The notes under the pieces: generated by a model | The model's database searches: none | What the model was told of the DNA's origin: nothing | Seen by the model: only the letters and a program-made list of their open reading frames with translations | Position numbers and translations under genes: made by a program | Source: Ciborinia camelliae | Taxonomy: Eukaryota > Ascomycota > Leotiomycetes > Helotiales > Sclerotiniaceae | Direction of reading: 5' to 3' | DNA: 64,000 nucleotides | Assembly (NCBI GenBank): GCA_025890175.1 | Contig: JANPYM010000006.1 | Location: 2,606,274 to 2,670,273, forward strand | Shown: positions 22,878-33,941 of the stretch, piece after piece | Numbering within the stretch: position 1 is the stretch's first letter | Layout: each line of letters starts with the position of its first letter

Positions 22878-23739
22878 CCTTGGAAGGAGACAGTTCGTTT
22901 GGCGTAGGTAGATGGAATGGGAATAGAGAGTGCGCGTTAGAGGATAAAGGGGTGGACCTCTTTACCGAGAGGCTGGGCGGATATCGACGTTTGAGATTCA
23001 ATACGGGGTTGCGGGCTTGGCGGCGCGGGGCATGGTAGACACATTGTATACCATGGGTATACAAGCCGAGACATCGACAACTTTGGGTGCCAGCGTCGAA
23101 AACACTACCACAACAACTCTAATAACTTGCCAGAATGCTATCGTTGATAATAGTTCGCTTTGCATAGATGGATGGATTGGGGCAGATTCTGGGAGGAGGA
23201 TGGCGTTGACAGTCGGTGGCTATAGAAAAATAGGTTTCCTTTCTCAATAGGTAGGAGGCATCCTCAGAACCTCAATCCATCAGTGTCATCAGCTAACGTT
23301 CCCATCTAATAGATGTAGATCTTCCCATACACACCGTGTACACTGCATGCGGTGTTGGTGTATGCGCGGCTCTCTGGGTAATATATCGCCACTCACGGAT
23401 TGTAATCAGTTGAATCAATTGAACTCATCTCATTGCAAACATAAAGTACCCATCACATTACTGTTTGCCATGATAATTGTTTTCGTTTTCTTTTCCGATC
23501 TGCAATGTACAAATGCGTAAAGAGGTTAGGTTTCCGATTTATTTTCCTCATGCGAGAGTGGTCGAGTGCACATTCCACCCCCCGAAAATAGCCGAAAACG
23601 GCAATTTCCACTTTAATTCCCGATTAGGTCTTTTTGCTACACAAGTTCCACAATTCCCTTCTTTATTCATCGAAATCCAATAAATAATTCGTGACGCTTG
23701 GGTTTGTTTTGCTCTGCTCTTTTTTATTAAAGCTGGAGA
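22878..23739. other. Spacer between micro-proteins 1 and 2
   Basis: No supported gene. The frame at 23477-23683 lacks any recognisable feature. GTGTATACA/TGTACAC and ATACCATGGGTAT strings near 23047 and 23330 can form small foldbacks. Confidence 0.4.
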
Positions 23740-23925
23740 ATGGGGAGAACATATGATTTATGTGGACCAAGAAATAAGAATATGTTAAGTCTCCATCATC
23801 TAAACGCGGCGACAGTCGTGTGTGGATTGTTCTTGGGGGTTATGCTGGCATTGATTGCTTTTATTATTACATTTAGAGTGGCGGTAGATTATGTAGATGA
23901 ACTAGAGGGGCCTGGGGTTGTTTAG
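23740..23925 (+). CDS. Micro membrane protein 2 (61 aa)
   Basis: A 61-codon frame with A at -3 of the ATG; a second in-frame ATG at residue 15 could also serve. One membrane helix at about residues 24-46 runs VVCGLFLGVMLALIAFIITF, followed by RVAVDYVDELEG and an acidic end. The LG-x-ML-x4-F-x2-T pattern aligns without gaps with micro-protein 3 (IG-M-ML-x4-F-x2-T). It lies 0.9 kb after the first and 0.9 kb before the third such gene, all on the plus strand. Function unknown. Confidence 0.45.
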   Translation: MGRTYDLCGPRNKNMLSLHHLNAATVVCGLFLGVMLALIAFIITFRVAVDYVDELEGPGVV

Positions 23926-24830
23926 AGGGGGGTTGCTGAGAAGTTCACTGGTCTGGGGAGTCGGTGTCTACCGGTGGGATGGAATATTTCATAAGAGATG
24001 TGATTTGTCCAAGTCTGAGGGTCCTGTGAAGAACGAATGGAATATGGAAGGGATCAAACCTAATAGAGACTCACAAGGGGATCTTGTTTCATGGTTTGGA
24101 TCACGGAGTTATAGAGGGAAATGACTGAGGGATTGAGGAGAGAAATGATCATTCGGAGATGCAAGTAAGTTGTAGCCCAGTTAATTGAAGAGTATTATTA
24201 CTGACGGTAAGTTTGAGAGATATAGATTCAACAATCTTGGCAGTAATAATAAACTTGACCGAGGGAGTGGATTCATACGCGCAGAGAGGAAGGTTTTGAT
24301 TTTTCTTGGTCGGTTATTCACCATCGACAGGTGATTGAAAACATACGGCAGGTTTCAAAACCGTAACCACCAGTACTGCGTTTACAGTATTCTTGGAGAT
24401 TATATCTACTCAATCTATTACCCCTCCCTGTACAGCGACTACTTTTACAATCTCAAGAGACGATTTTTTCTTTCGGAGGAAACACTGAAGTTTGTATCTA
24501 CCTGCCTGTGTTTCTATACTTGCATTAGCTGATTGTTTTTGGTCGCAGATTTCCATCTGTCGCATCTTGGCTTCGCAAGAAGATATTATAATACAAAATC
24601 GAAGACCTCGAAAGACGAAAGACGAAAGACGAGTCATTTACACACATGCTCTTTGCTAGTTTCACTCTCTCGGTAGCAAAACCCTTTTCGACGATTATTC
24701 CGATCTCGATCGTTGGATAACCCAAAAATACACGAAGAACCACCTAAGGTTCACCAGAAGAGATTACGACACCATTCAACCGTTCACCCACATAACAAAC
24801 ACATCATTTGATACTGAAGGAACGGAGAGC
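23926..24830. other. Spacer between micro-proteins 2 and 3
   Basis: No supported gene. A GACGAAAGACGAAAGACGAG short tandem repeat lies near 24611-24632. The last 150 bases are C/A-rich, as for a leader. Confidence 0.4.
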
Positions 24831-25109
24831 ATGTCCGGTGTGATGACATTTGAGTTGCAAGGTGGCCTGATTCATGTTGGAAATATGGTTGTCGACAGGA
24901 ACCAAGCAATCTTCATGTTCATCATTGGAATGATGTTGGGAATCTTCATTTTTTTCTTCACGCTGAAACTCTTCGATCAAGTCATCCGACCAAGATGCTT
25001 CCCAACACTACCAAGCATCCGGAATACGAGGCTGAGAAGTTTACGAGATACGTATCGCGCGCCTACTACGCCAATAGAAAGATACAGGCTTGGCCTAAGT
25101 GTTCGTTGA
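24831..25109 (+). CDS. Micro membrane protein 3 (92 aa)
   Basis: A 92-codon frame with A at -3 of the ATG. A mostly non-polar amphipathic N-terminus (residues 1-25) leads to a strong membrane helix at 27-46 with the pattern IIGMMLGIFIFFFTLKLFDQ. A basic, Arg-rich tail of about 40 residues follows, which is missing from the two shorter relatives. The positive-inside rule would place this tail in the cytosol. It is the third in the row of small single-span proteins and the best supported by length. No family is recognised. Confidence 0.5.
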   Translation: MSGVMTFELQGGLIHVGNMVVDRNQAIFMFIIGMMLGIFIFFFTLKLFDQVIRPRCFPTLPSIRNTRLRSLRDTYRAPTTPIERYRLGLSVR

Positions 25110-25479
25110 GGGAATTTCAATAGGTGTTGTATTTATGCATCGGGAATGGTTACTGCGGAAAATATGTATGTTGTTGGAAATTCATGGGTTTGATGTGATC
25201 TTTTCAGGCTCTCGGAAACTCTCCATAGGTACTCCTCCGGTCATACATATCTCCGATCAAGATTCTAAAGTTAAAGGAAAGAAAATAAAGCCTTTCAATT
25301 CAATGAGTTCTTGTCTATCTTGCAGCTTTATTCTTTGTCAACTAATTTTAAAGGTGTTCCTACTTCTTTGTTGTGCATGATTCACGATTGAGATAAAGAG
25401 TAAGGTTTTATGAAGTGCGTTTGGGCCTTTTTCCAATGACTATCTCTTGGCTTTGGCTAAGCCATCTCTATTATTGACT
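25110..25479. other. Spacer before the HELTH-motif gene
   Basis: No supported coding region. The sequence is T-rich and probably contains the terminator of the micro-protein gene and the promoter of the next gene. Confidence 0.35.
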
Positions 25480-28353
25480 ATGGCAGCAACACCATTTGCA
25501 GAGAAATATGGTCATCCTCGAGGTGGAGGTCACAAAGTTCTCGAAAATTGGCTCCCGTTGAAGAAGAGTGGCCTGACACCAGCCTCCCCAAGTGTAGTGG
25601 ATTGGAGAAAGTTAGCATCAGTAGAGGCCCATTCTAGATTAGAAGAATACCAGAGAAACCGATTCTATGGCAAGTGATCAATTGAGCTAGATTGATTGGC
25701 CATAGCTTACCTGTTGAAGGATTTACTGCTCGCGAATTAGAATCGCTTGGAACTCTCGCAGATCCCAGGCCAGGTAAATGGGACTCCGATGCCAAGAATC
25801 GATGGACCGACCTTGATGAAGTTCCATTACATCCTATTTTTGAGAGGGGGCACTGGGAAAGGGAACACGAAATACCGTTACATTATCCCAAACATCCATA
25901 TGGAGACGGGAACAAGTATTGGGAGGTAACGAAATGATTCTGAGATTGTAATGAATCAGTTTGACCGGTAGAATTAGGTAAAAGGCAATGACGATATATG
26001 GGAGGCAATGCAAACCGCCCTAAAAATTGCCACGCTCGTATTGTCAAATTCTAATACCTGGCAGTGGTACGGATCCTGATTTATTCATCGATATATTGTC
26101 CTGCTAACGAAAGAAGGTTCAATGCACTACTAAATGGCCGATATGAAAATATACCCGAGCAAGAATTACCTGAAGAATACCAGGGTTCACCGACAGGCTT
26201 CTGGCGCTTTTTCCCTGATTACACAAACTATCATCGGGATAGATTATATGAGCAAAATAAAAGAGTGATAGACCAAATGGCAGGCTCAATTATTTGGTGC
26301 TTCGGAGTCGGAGCAGTTAATTTAGAAGGACTTCCCACCTTGGGATTTACGAATGGTGTGACACTGGGACCTACGGGCTCTGATCTTAACCCTAGGGGTC
26401 ATTCGATCATCTTTGTTGCGCATGATTTAGTCGAGCCTCTGTTAAATCCAAACGTGCTACCGGAGGATAAGGCTCTAGACAGCTTTCAACTTGCATCTTT
26501 GCTATTACACGAATTGACGGTCCGTCACTCTCACTCATCTAGTTGGTTCATTGTTATTAATAACCTAGAAAGCATGCAATGGTTACATATAAATCGTCGA
26601 AAGACTGGAGATTCAAACAGGAGCCGTTTTTTATGAACGAACCCATTGCTGAGACGTGAGTCACTCAAATATAAGTTTGAAATTTCTATAAAAGGCTTAA
26701 CTGATAAATGACCTCAGTGGATTCTCTATGCAAACAGCTGTGTGTTACTATATCGAATGACTTTGCATCTTAGATATTAATTTTATCCAGATATTTGGAG
26801 GCGTTAATCTAGCACTCATAAGCGGCATTGATATCCAAGGCAAATCGTGCGGGGGGGTGGTTCAGTAAGTGATCCTTCATACTTTATAGGCCTTTGTTGC
26901 TAACCCAGAAATCAGATCCAGTTTTCCAAATATTTGGTTTCAGATGATATCAACAGGCCCTCTGCTCTCAACTGCCAAGGAAGATTTGTGGACAATCAAA
27001 ACAACGTATCCGGTCCCTGTAGATTTCTTCATGGATTTACAACAGCGAAGTTTCTGGGACTTGTATCTACGAACGTGAGTACCATCGATCGTGATCAAAC
27101 TCTCAGCCTCATCACCTCATTAATTCGATTGCAGTTATGGTCCCAAGGCCACACATATGGGTCCAAAGATTATAGGCTTGTGGGAGCTTGCTGAATCTAG
27201 ACAATATGCAACATCGCCTGAAGGCCATGAGGACACCAGCCCAATCGATGTATTATCATTGAAATCTGATCTAGAAGTGGGAACAGCATCGATAGAAAAT
27301 GCGCGTCGTAGAAGAGTCAAGAAGATCATGGATAGGGCTCGAGATATTCCACATTTAAAAACAGAGGAGTTGAGGCCTGCGAAACGACCGGGGATGTTAG
27401 ACAGGGCCGTCTTTGAGAGTCGAACTGTGAGCACACTTCGCTTTTTATTCTGCGTCTCTTGATTACAAGAATGTTTGATCATCATATTTCCCCACCTCTT
27501 CCTTCTATTGTGAACCCCTCTCTTATTATATTCCTCCCTAAATTTGTTTTTATCATAGACAATTTCTAACTCTTCATGTTATAGTCTCCAAGATATGAAG
27601 AAATCAAGAATTACTTCGAGGATAACAAAACAGCCCTGGGACTGGAAACCATGGACTTCCTCATACCCTCGCCTCTATTCAGAAGTTATGTCGTACGTCA
27701 TGGTGGAATTAATCTTACAGCATTGGAATGGACGAACTTTTTCAAAGTAGCGAATGATAACCGAGAACTATTCTCGTAAGTGGTCCCCAGATCTGAAATA
27801 TTTTTACCTCACAATATTCTAACATTTAAGCAGATATAGTAATGCCGGTCAAGGAGTTATCGGATTACTGAAAGATGGGTGGGCCGAAGAAGAAATCCAA
27901 ATCGGACTAAAACGCCGTCCATCTCTGATCCGGCGCGTATCCTTACGCCTTCGATCAGAGACCTCCCCCAAACCACGTCCACCGCTCCACCCAAATGACA
28001 AGGTAGCCGAAGTATTTGCACACCTCTGTGCCATGGTACTCCAAGACATCAACCCCGAGGAAGCCACACCAGATATATGCAAGAATTTCTTTCGCGAGGA
28101 ATGCAACGCCTATTGGAGAACGGGAAGGGATGGCTTCTTCAAAACAAAGGGTCTGGACATGCCGGGCATGCGAGATGGTTTTCCGGAAGATAATGTCATT
28201 TTTGATCGCTGTATATATTGGTCGAATTTGTTTCATCATGACGCTCCGCAGGGAATTGTTAGGAGGAAGGCTTTGAAAGCTCCGGGGTTTGTAGAACCGG
28301 GGAAAAGGCCGTTGCGCGAGAAATGTGTCTTTCAAAGTCGGATTCCTGGATGA
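25480..28353 (+). CDS. Unknown 748-aa protein with thermolysin-like HELTH motif
   Basis: Eleven exons were joined by eye: 25480-25673, 25706-25925, 25978-26066, 26117-26519, 26573-26655, 26718-26739, 26791-26864, 26916-27074, 27135-27426, 27585-27775 and 27834-28353. All keep frame and give 748 residues. HELTHAM occurs at residues 299-305, with HELT ending exon 4 and H303 opening exon 5. NEPIAE follows at 324-329, so an acidic ligand at E325 would sit 22 residues after the second His. This is close to the gluzincin pattern of thermolysin (HELTHxV...NExxSD). The surrounding sequence is not a recognised peptidase. No signal peptide is seen. The C-terminal half (PGMLDRAVFESR onward) is charged and unfamiliar. 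Weak points are a 32-nt first intron, a 22-nt exon and a 158-nt intron. Zinc peptidase activity is only inferred. Confidence 0.65.
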
Positions 28354-29411
28354 GCTTCTTAAAATAAAAGAACACGGTTTACACATTTGTATATCTGTGA
28401 TGATCACTGCCCTCGGTAAGTGATAAAATGACGACCGGCGTTAGTAACGCCCCTTCCCCTTCTGGAACGTCAGTGATACAGACATTAGTATAAATAAATA
28501 TTTCAATCATACAACCAATTTCATTCTCAAAAAAGTAAAAAAAATAAACCTAAAGCTTTTCCCAAACTTCCCACCTTTCTACATTTTTTAGTTTTCTGCC
28601 TTTCTATTAGCTTTTCCAACCCAAATCAGTTGTTCCTATTCGGGTTATCTTGGTATCCCCTCAATGGTGATATACGTTGATCAACCCGTATACGTAGGTA
28701 TAAAGAAGATTTATAATCTAGATGTACGTCGAAGTCCCCTTACAGAGATCAACTTGCATAACTCAACTCAGGTGCAGTTCTGAAAATCGAGCTTGGTATT
28801 TCTTGCTCTGTAACGATAAATAAACCGATATTTCATCTAGGGACCTCTTAATTGCAACTAGCGAATCCCTCCAACTTCATCTCATTTAGCGCAATGCTAA
28901 AAGATGCGCGTCGCCTTATTAGTCGCTTTAAAAGGAGTCATCAGTTCTTCGGTAAATTGAATGATTAGCTTCAGACAATAGGTACTGGATCCCCCAATCC
29001 CCTCGCCTAAAGTAGTGGGATAGGGCTGTCTTCAATTCTGACCGGGAATTATCAACGAATCGGAATTCACCATTTGAGAAATAGTGTAGAAACTAAACTT
29101 TATTTGAAGGCAATCAGGGACACGAGTCGGGATGGTGGATTGCCGCATCATCACGCACTATTACGCACTAGGTATTATTAAAACTGAAGAGAAATAGTTT
29201 ATTATATTTTTACTTTACGCTACGTTCCTTAGAACTTAAAGCTATACTCTCTAAACGCTATAATACGTATTTAATTTGCTAATCGGCATGTGCTACCTGA
29301 ACGCGATCGAAATCGAATTTCCTCCTACCCATCATAGTTAGAAGCCCTACAAAATGAACCGGCCCTCGACAATGGTGGAGTGTCTGGGTAATCAGGTGCG
29401 CAAGTGTCAAA
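28354..29411. other. Intergenic region between convergent genes
   Basis: About 1 kb between two 3' ends, without a coding frame of note. GTATACGTAGGTATAAAG near 28688 and ATTACGCACTA repeats near 29150-29170 are the only visible features. Confidence 0.45.
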
Positions 29412-30107
29412 CTACTTGAGTGCATGAAATTCCTTCTGCAGCTTCTGATATGCCTCTTGGAGGACGAGCAGGTCTTGCGCCAATTCATCGCGAGGTTGAA
29501 GAACTAAATCGTGGTGACTGAGATACAACAGGCGTTTGAAATAATTGCTGTTCACTGACGTTGAAGTAGAAGGGAATGGAAAGCTTGCGGAGGCGGAGGC
29601 GGAGGCAGAAGAAATAGAATGAAGACGGAATTTCTTGAGTAATATCTTATCTTCTTCAGTGAGAACGTTTGGACAGAATGCCTCGTCATCCTCCAAATCG
29701 AACGATCTAGCCGACTCGAATTCTGCCGCGCTGGTCTCGAGACTGTCCGGAACAGTTTTCGTCATGAAGATATCATCACTCGTGGGCTCAGCTTCCTTGA
29801 CCATGGATTCAGGTCTCTTGATCTCAGGTTTGACTTCTGGCTTCCCATATGTGGCCTTCATGTAATATATTTTCTGCTCAATGGAAGCTTCCCGCAACTG
29901 TAGATAGCCCCTTTGAAGAAGAACGATGTATTTTGCCAACGTCTCTCTAGGAGTAGTTGATGCCGACCTGCGATCATAAACCAATGCATAATGCAGATCG
30001 GGAGAAAACGAGAGGTTGGAGCCGTGGACATCATGTTTTAGCGCTGAAGGACCAAGGCCACCTGAGGGATAGAAATGGAATGGCAAGGCGTCTGCGTGGA
30101 ACGGCAT
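29412..30107 (-). CDS. Orphan protein with internal duplicated motif
   Basis: A 231-residue frame from the ATG at 30107; the frame stays open further upstream but without an ATG, so an extra 5' exon is possible. Two related segments occur near each end, at about residues 38-71 and 193-223. Each has L-x-Y-x4-D and then P-R-[ED]-x-L-A-x5-L-Q-x2-Y-x2-L. They are separated by an acidic, Lys/Glu-rich linker with a run of Ser-Ala repeats near the second copy. The second copy looks helical and coiled-coil-like. There are no membrane spans or Cys motifs. The family is not recognised. The internal repeat suggests a real protein, possibly a two-headed binding module. Confidence 0.5.
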   Translation of the reverse strand: MPFHADALPFHFYPSGGLGPSALKHDVHGSNLSFSPDLHYALVYDRRSASTTPRETLAKYIVLLQRGYLQLREASIEQKIYYMKATYGKPEVKPEIKRPESMVKEAEPTSDDIFMTKTVPDSLETSAAEFESARSFDLEDDEAFCPNVLTEEDKILLKKFRLHSISSASASASASFPFPSTSTSVNSNYFKRLLYLSHHDLVLQPRDELAQDLLVLQEAYQKLQKEFHALK

Positions 30108-31628
30108 ACTGTAGAACAATCGATGACAGGTTTCGAAGCTGGTCTCTAACGTGTGATTAGAAGATGCAGAAGAGTGGGAGAGTGAATATTTGAATGATAA
30201 ATGATAAGAAGCCAAAATCGGGAGAGGTATGGCGATAAAAGATTCTTATTGTAGGGTATCTAGAGAGAGGTTTATTATAATAAGTGTACCACCCTGAATC
30301 CATATAAACATACATCGATCGTATATTCGCACCTTCCATGTTGAACTCTAACAATCGAAGTTACATGCTTTAACCCGTATTGTGCTAATAGCCGGGGACT
30401 GGGGAAACCTTCGAGGAAACAACGACTATCAGCCTCAATGTTCAAGATGATATCGCTCTTACCCCTCAGAGGCACACTATATCAGACCACGGTCGGTTGT
30501 CACCAGAGTTGTAAATTGTCCGTCAACTCAAATTGTACAGTCAATTCATGTATGTCAACTCATCTTTTGCCTAAAACGAAGTGTAAGGATTTCCGCGCTG
30601 GAGCCAGGACCAGAAACCCCAATTTTGCTGCGATCGATTCACATGACCATGGCATGTAAATGCATTTGTAAACGCATCAGCTTACTGTACTACCGGGGCT
30701 ATCTAACGCCCTGGGGGGAGGGGAGGTTTTGTGCCCCCCTCCCTCCCCCGAGCTATTCAATAGTGTTGCTAGTATATCTGGATAGAATGAGTTTCAAGCT
30801 CTCCGGCTGTGGGTGTTGCCCACTCAATATCCAATATTAATATCCCAACCCAAAAACACACGATCTACCAGTGATAAATCCCCAACTTTCAATACCTACC
30901 TAGGTATTGAACATTCCAAAAAAAAATCAAAACTATATCCCGAAAACTATATCCCGAAAACTATCACCACAATGGATTAATTATCTTTCCCATATAATCA
31001 GCGCGGAAATTAACACGTTTCGCCACGTACATCAGGTGCGAAGATTCGCAGCCCTTCACCATGTCAGACTAATTCGCAACTCCTGGTGTGAGCAAAGTTA
31101 TGAAATCATGGTTGGTTTGGGTCTAATATATATTTGCTATATATAGATATATATCTTGCAGGTTTCGGTCGAAATCCAGTATGGCAGCCACACTTGCGTC
31201 ATACTATCGATTCCTCATTTGAGCTTTCTCTAAGACTAAGGCTAGGCTAGGCTAAAAGCTTTCGGAAAAGCATTTCGAGAACGACGGAAATATTTTCCAC
31301 TTGATGATGATGCAGGTATCGAGCCAAAAGGAAGAAGAGATATGTTTCCTCTAGGGAGTGGAGTGGAAGAGATATCGCATCTCCAGGGAGCGCTATTTTT
31401 CACGAGAAGAGAAATGGTATCCTTATTGACTATACACTATTCGATGCAGTAAACACTATCCGACTTAGATAGGTAAGTAAGTTCGTGCACCGGTTCACCA
31501 TAATACACTCGCAAGCAAGGCAAGGCAAGAAAAATCTAAATCCAAGACCTGGCCGTGTCCCCAGAAAGAGAAAAGCTCCCGAGGGAACTTTTAGTTCCAA
31601 AACGCCAATTCCTTGTTCCCCATGTGCA
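30108..31628. other. Intergenic spacer with a foldback element
   Basis: About 1.5 kb lacking credible genes; frames of 65-80 codons here have no ATG context or domain. It contains the G/C-tract element at 30705-30757 and an ATATATAGATATATATC run near 31138. The ATTCCTTGTTCCCC region before 31629 is the 3' flank of DCR2. Confidence 0.45.
30705..30757. repeat. G-rich/C-rich foldback element, copy 2
   Basis: AACGCC, a GGGGGGAGGGGAGG tract, TTTTGTG, a CCCCCCTCCCTCCCCC tract and AGCTATT. The two tracts are nearly complementary and would form a GC hairpin with a 7-base loop. The same blocks in the same order occur at 11719-11789, where the loop region is longer. Confidence 0.6.
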
Positions 31629-33419
31629 TCATAGAGATGCAGGAGCAATTGGTTTTCCACCTTCAACTATTATCTGTTCATCGATTCGCTTCTCGATATC
31701 TCCGTACTCGAGACGTTTGTAAGTTACTATTTTCGCTTCGTTCATGTCGATTTCGAATAGACGAATTCGGCGATGATATCCACCATAACCTCCATAACCA
31801 CCGAACCCTGCGCCGCCACCATAGCACATCCAGAGAGCAGGAGTTTCGTCTTCCTTTCGAGAAAGAGAACAATATTCATTTGCATGATCACTATATCGGG
31901 TTAGGGGACTCCAGATGGAGGGTGAAAGAATACTTACTGTCCACAACTAACCATCACGACACCCTGTTCTACAAGAGCATCCCGGAACCCGGAATTGAAG
32001 CCAGGAGCAGTAACACCTTCTCGCCATTCGCCCACTTTAACAAGAGTGTCATCTCTATACTCAGGCAGTGGGATGTGGATAAAAGCAAGATCCATATGAA
32101 TGTGGGTATACCCTTCATGGGCTTTTTTCAGCCCTTCGGCAGTTTGTTTGAACCAATCAATCTGGTTCTTTTTCAACCAATCATATCCTTTGAATGATCT
32201 CTCGTCAGGCGAATAGGAATGGGTATCCAGTAGATAAATTGTTAGAGCAGAATGTTTTGAGCTGCCCTGTGCAAGGACTTCAACGATGTAGTTTCCAACC
32301 CCCTCGAGTTCTTCGGGACCGGCTTCAGATAACGAATATGGAAGAGACTCGACCAGTGCCATTTGTTGATCTCTAGGTAAAGATCCTTCATCATCGTGAT
32401 TACCAAATATTGTTGCAAATGGGATTTTTCGTTTAATGAACAACTCTGCATACTTAAAAATGGCCTAGTTTTGTTAAATGGTGAGCAGTGAAACTCGGAG
32501 AGGAATTCTTACACTCTGTGCATCCGGCGCCGTCTCTCCGTTAATTTGATCACCACTAAGAATAATCAAGTCCGGCTTTTCTTCATCAAGCAATCTTCCA
32601 ACAAATTCCAATGTCCTAGGATCAGCCTCACACTTTCCACCATCCTGAGGCATTGCATCTCTACAGTGTCCAGTCCCTGTACTCAAGTGTAAATCTGCTG
32701 CTTGTAGGATCTTAAATTTCCCATTGTCCTTTATACGAGGTATTGGTTTGGTTGGCGTTATGAGTTTGCCCCTCCTTATGCTAAGCCGGGCTTCCTGCAT
32801 CTCGCCAGAAGAATCCAGCAATAAAGGCGTACCAGTCATCTCCCATCCATCTCTTGGGTCCACAGCATCGGCACCGAACAATACATCCACAGAAGTAACC
32901 GCCTTACTCGAGTCGCTTGCGTGGCGCTTTGCCGATCGTTTCAGCCATAATCCAGCAGGTCTTGATTCCCATCTTTCATCGCCCTCGCCTTTCGTAGCAG
33001 TCGATGGATCCAATCTCCCCACACTGACATCCAGAACCACCTTATCTTCCGATGTAAGTTCTTCCTCTTTCTTTCTCTGCACATGCATATACGCGCTATT
33101 AACCCAACCCTGGCCCAAGTATAAGTCCTTCTCTATACGATGCCATCTGTCCGCGTCAAGCTTGCAGCTTGTAAAAAGGTTGATCTTAGAACATTTTGTA
33201 ACAGTAATATCCGTAATTACTAGGCCTGGGTGATGTGCTGGCATATAATCATGAATCGCAGAAGGGAGGAGTCGGTATCGATTATCCAGGAACCACACGA
33301 CTATGATGGTAAATACAGCAAGCGCACCAAGTTGTGTCGCTGTGCGAACCTATCCCGGGGTTGGTAAGCAATAGAAATAAGGACATAGGAAAATGTATAA
33401 CTACAATTCTTCTCGTCAT
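31629..33419 (-). CDS. DCR2: Dcr2-type calcineurin-like phosphoesterase
   Basis: Four exons on the minus strand (33419-33405, 33349-32513, 32464-31938, 31890-31629) give 546 residues. The 15-nt first exon encodes MTRRI and joins VRTATQLGALAVF, a membrane anchor at about residues 8-25. The metallophosphoesterase signature is complete: D-x-H at 224/226, GD at 271-272, GNHD at 305-308, and GHDH with H460 and H462 straddling the last intron. Dcr2 in yeast is a dosage-dependent cell-cycle regulator that dephosphorylates targets such as Sic1 and is also tied to unfolded-protein signalling. Those roles are family knowledge, not visible here. The conserved KKEEELTSEDKVVLDV segment supports the orthology. 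A Gly/Tyr-rich insert (GGYGGYGGY) sits near the C-terminus. Introns are 47-55 nt. Confidence 0.92.
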
Positions 33420-33941
33420 CCTAACAACAAGCTGAAGCTCTATTGAGCTATTCGCAAACAGCTTCCAGCTCACGCGATCGTTAAGCTTGGCTTGATGGAT
33501 TGATTTGGTTGTCCCATCCGTTAGCCTATTAATAGGTCATCTCAAACTCAATAGCCAGATATTTCATTTACAATACTTGAGCGAGTATTCATAGAAAGGT
33601 GGAAAAAGAAAAAGGTTGAGAGAATTTGGATCTTCACATCATTTGGCGCCGGTTACTCCTGGCATGGCTGACTAACATTGTTCTTTCTTTGATGGGTGAT
33701 GGCAGATCTGGGGTAAAACGCTAATTTCGTTTAAGCACTAGCGCCACACACCCCTGGAAGCGAGGGAAACCTTAGGTTCTAGACTCGGGATTTAAAAGAA
33801 GGCGATCAATCCATTCCTCACGACGGGCATCAGACGAAGGCATGGAAAACATGACCTCCTATAAGGTGAATTTGGATAGTAGATTTGTATTTTTGTTACA
33901 TCTATTTTGGTACACGGAAAACTTCATATTATAAAGGTTAA
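33420..33941. other. Intergenic region, DCR2 promoter side
   Basis: About 520 bases between the DCR2 start and the methyltransferase 3' end. It should contain the DCR2 promoter. No gene is seen. Confidence 0.45.
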
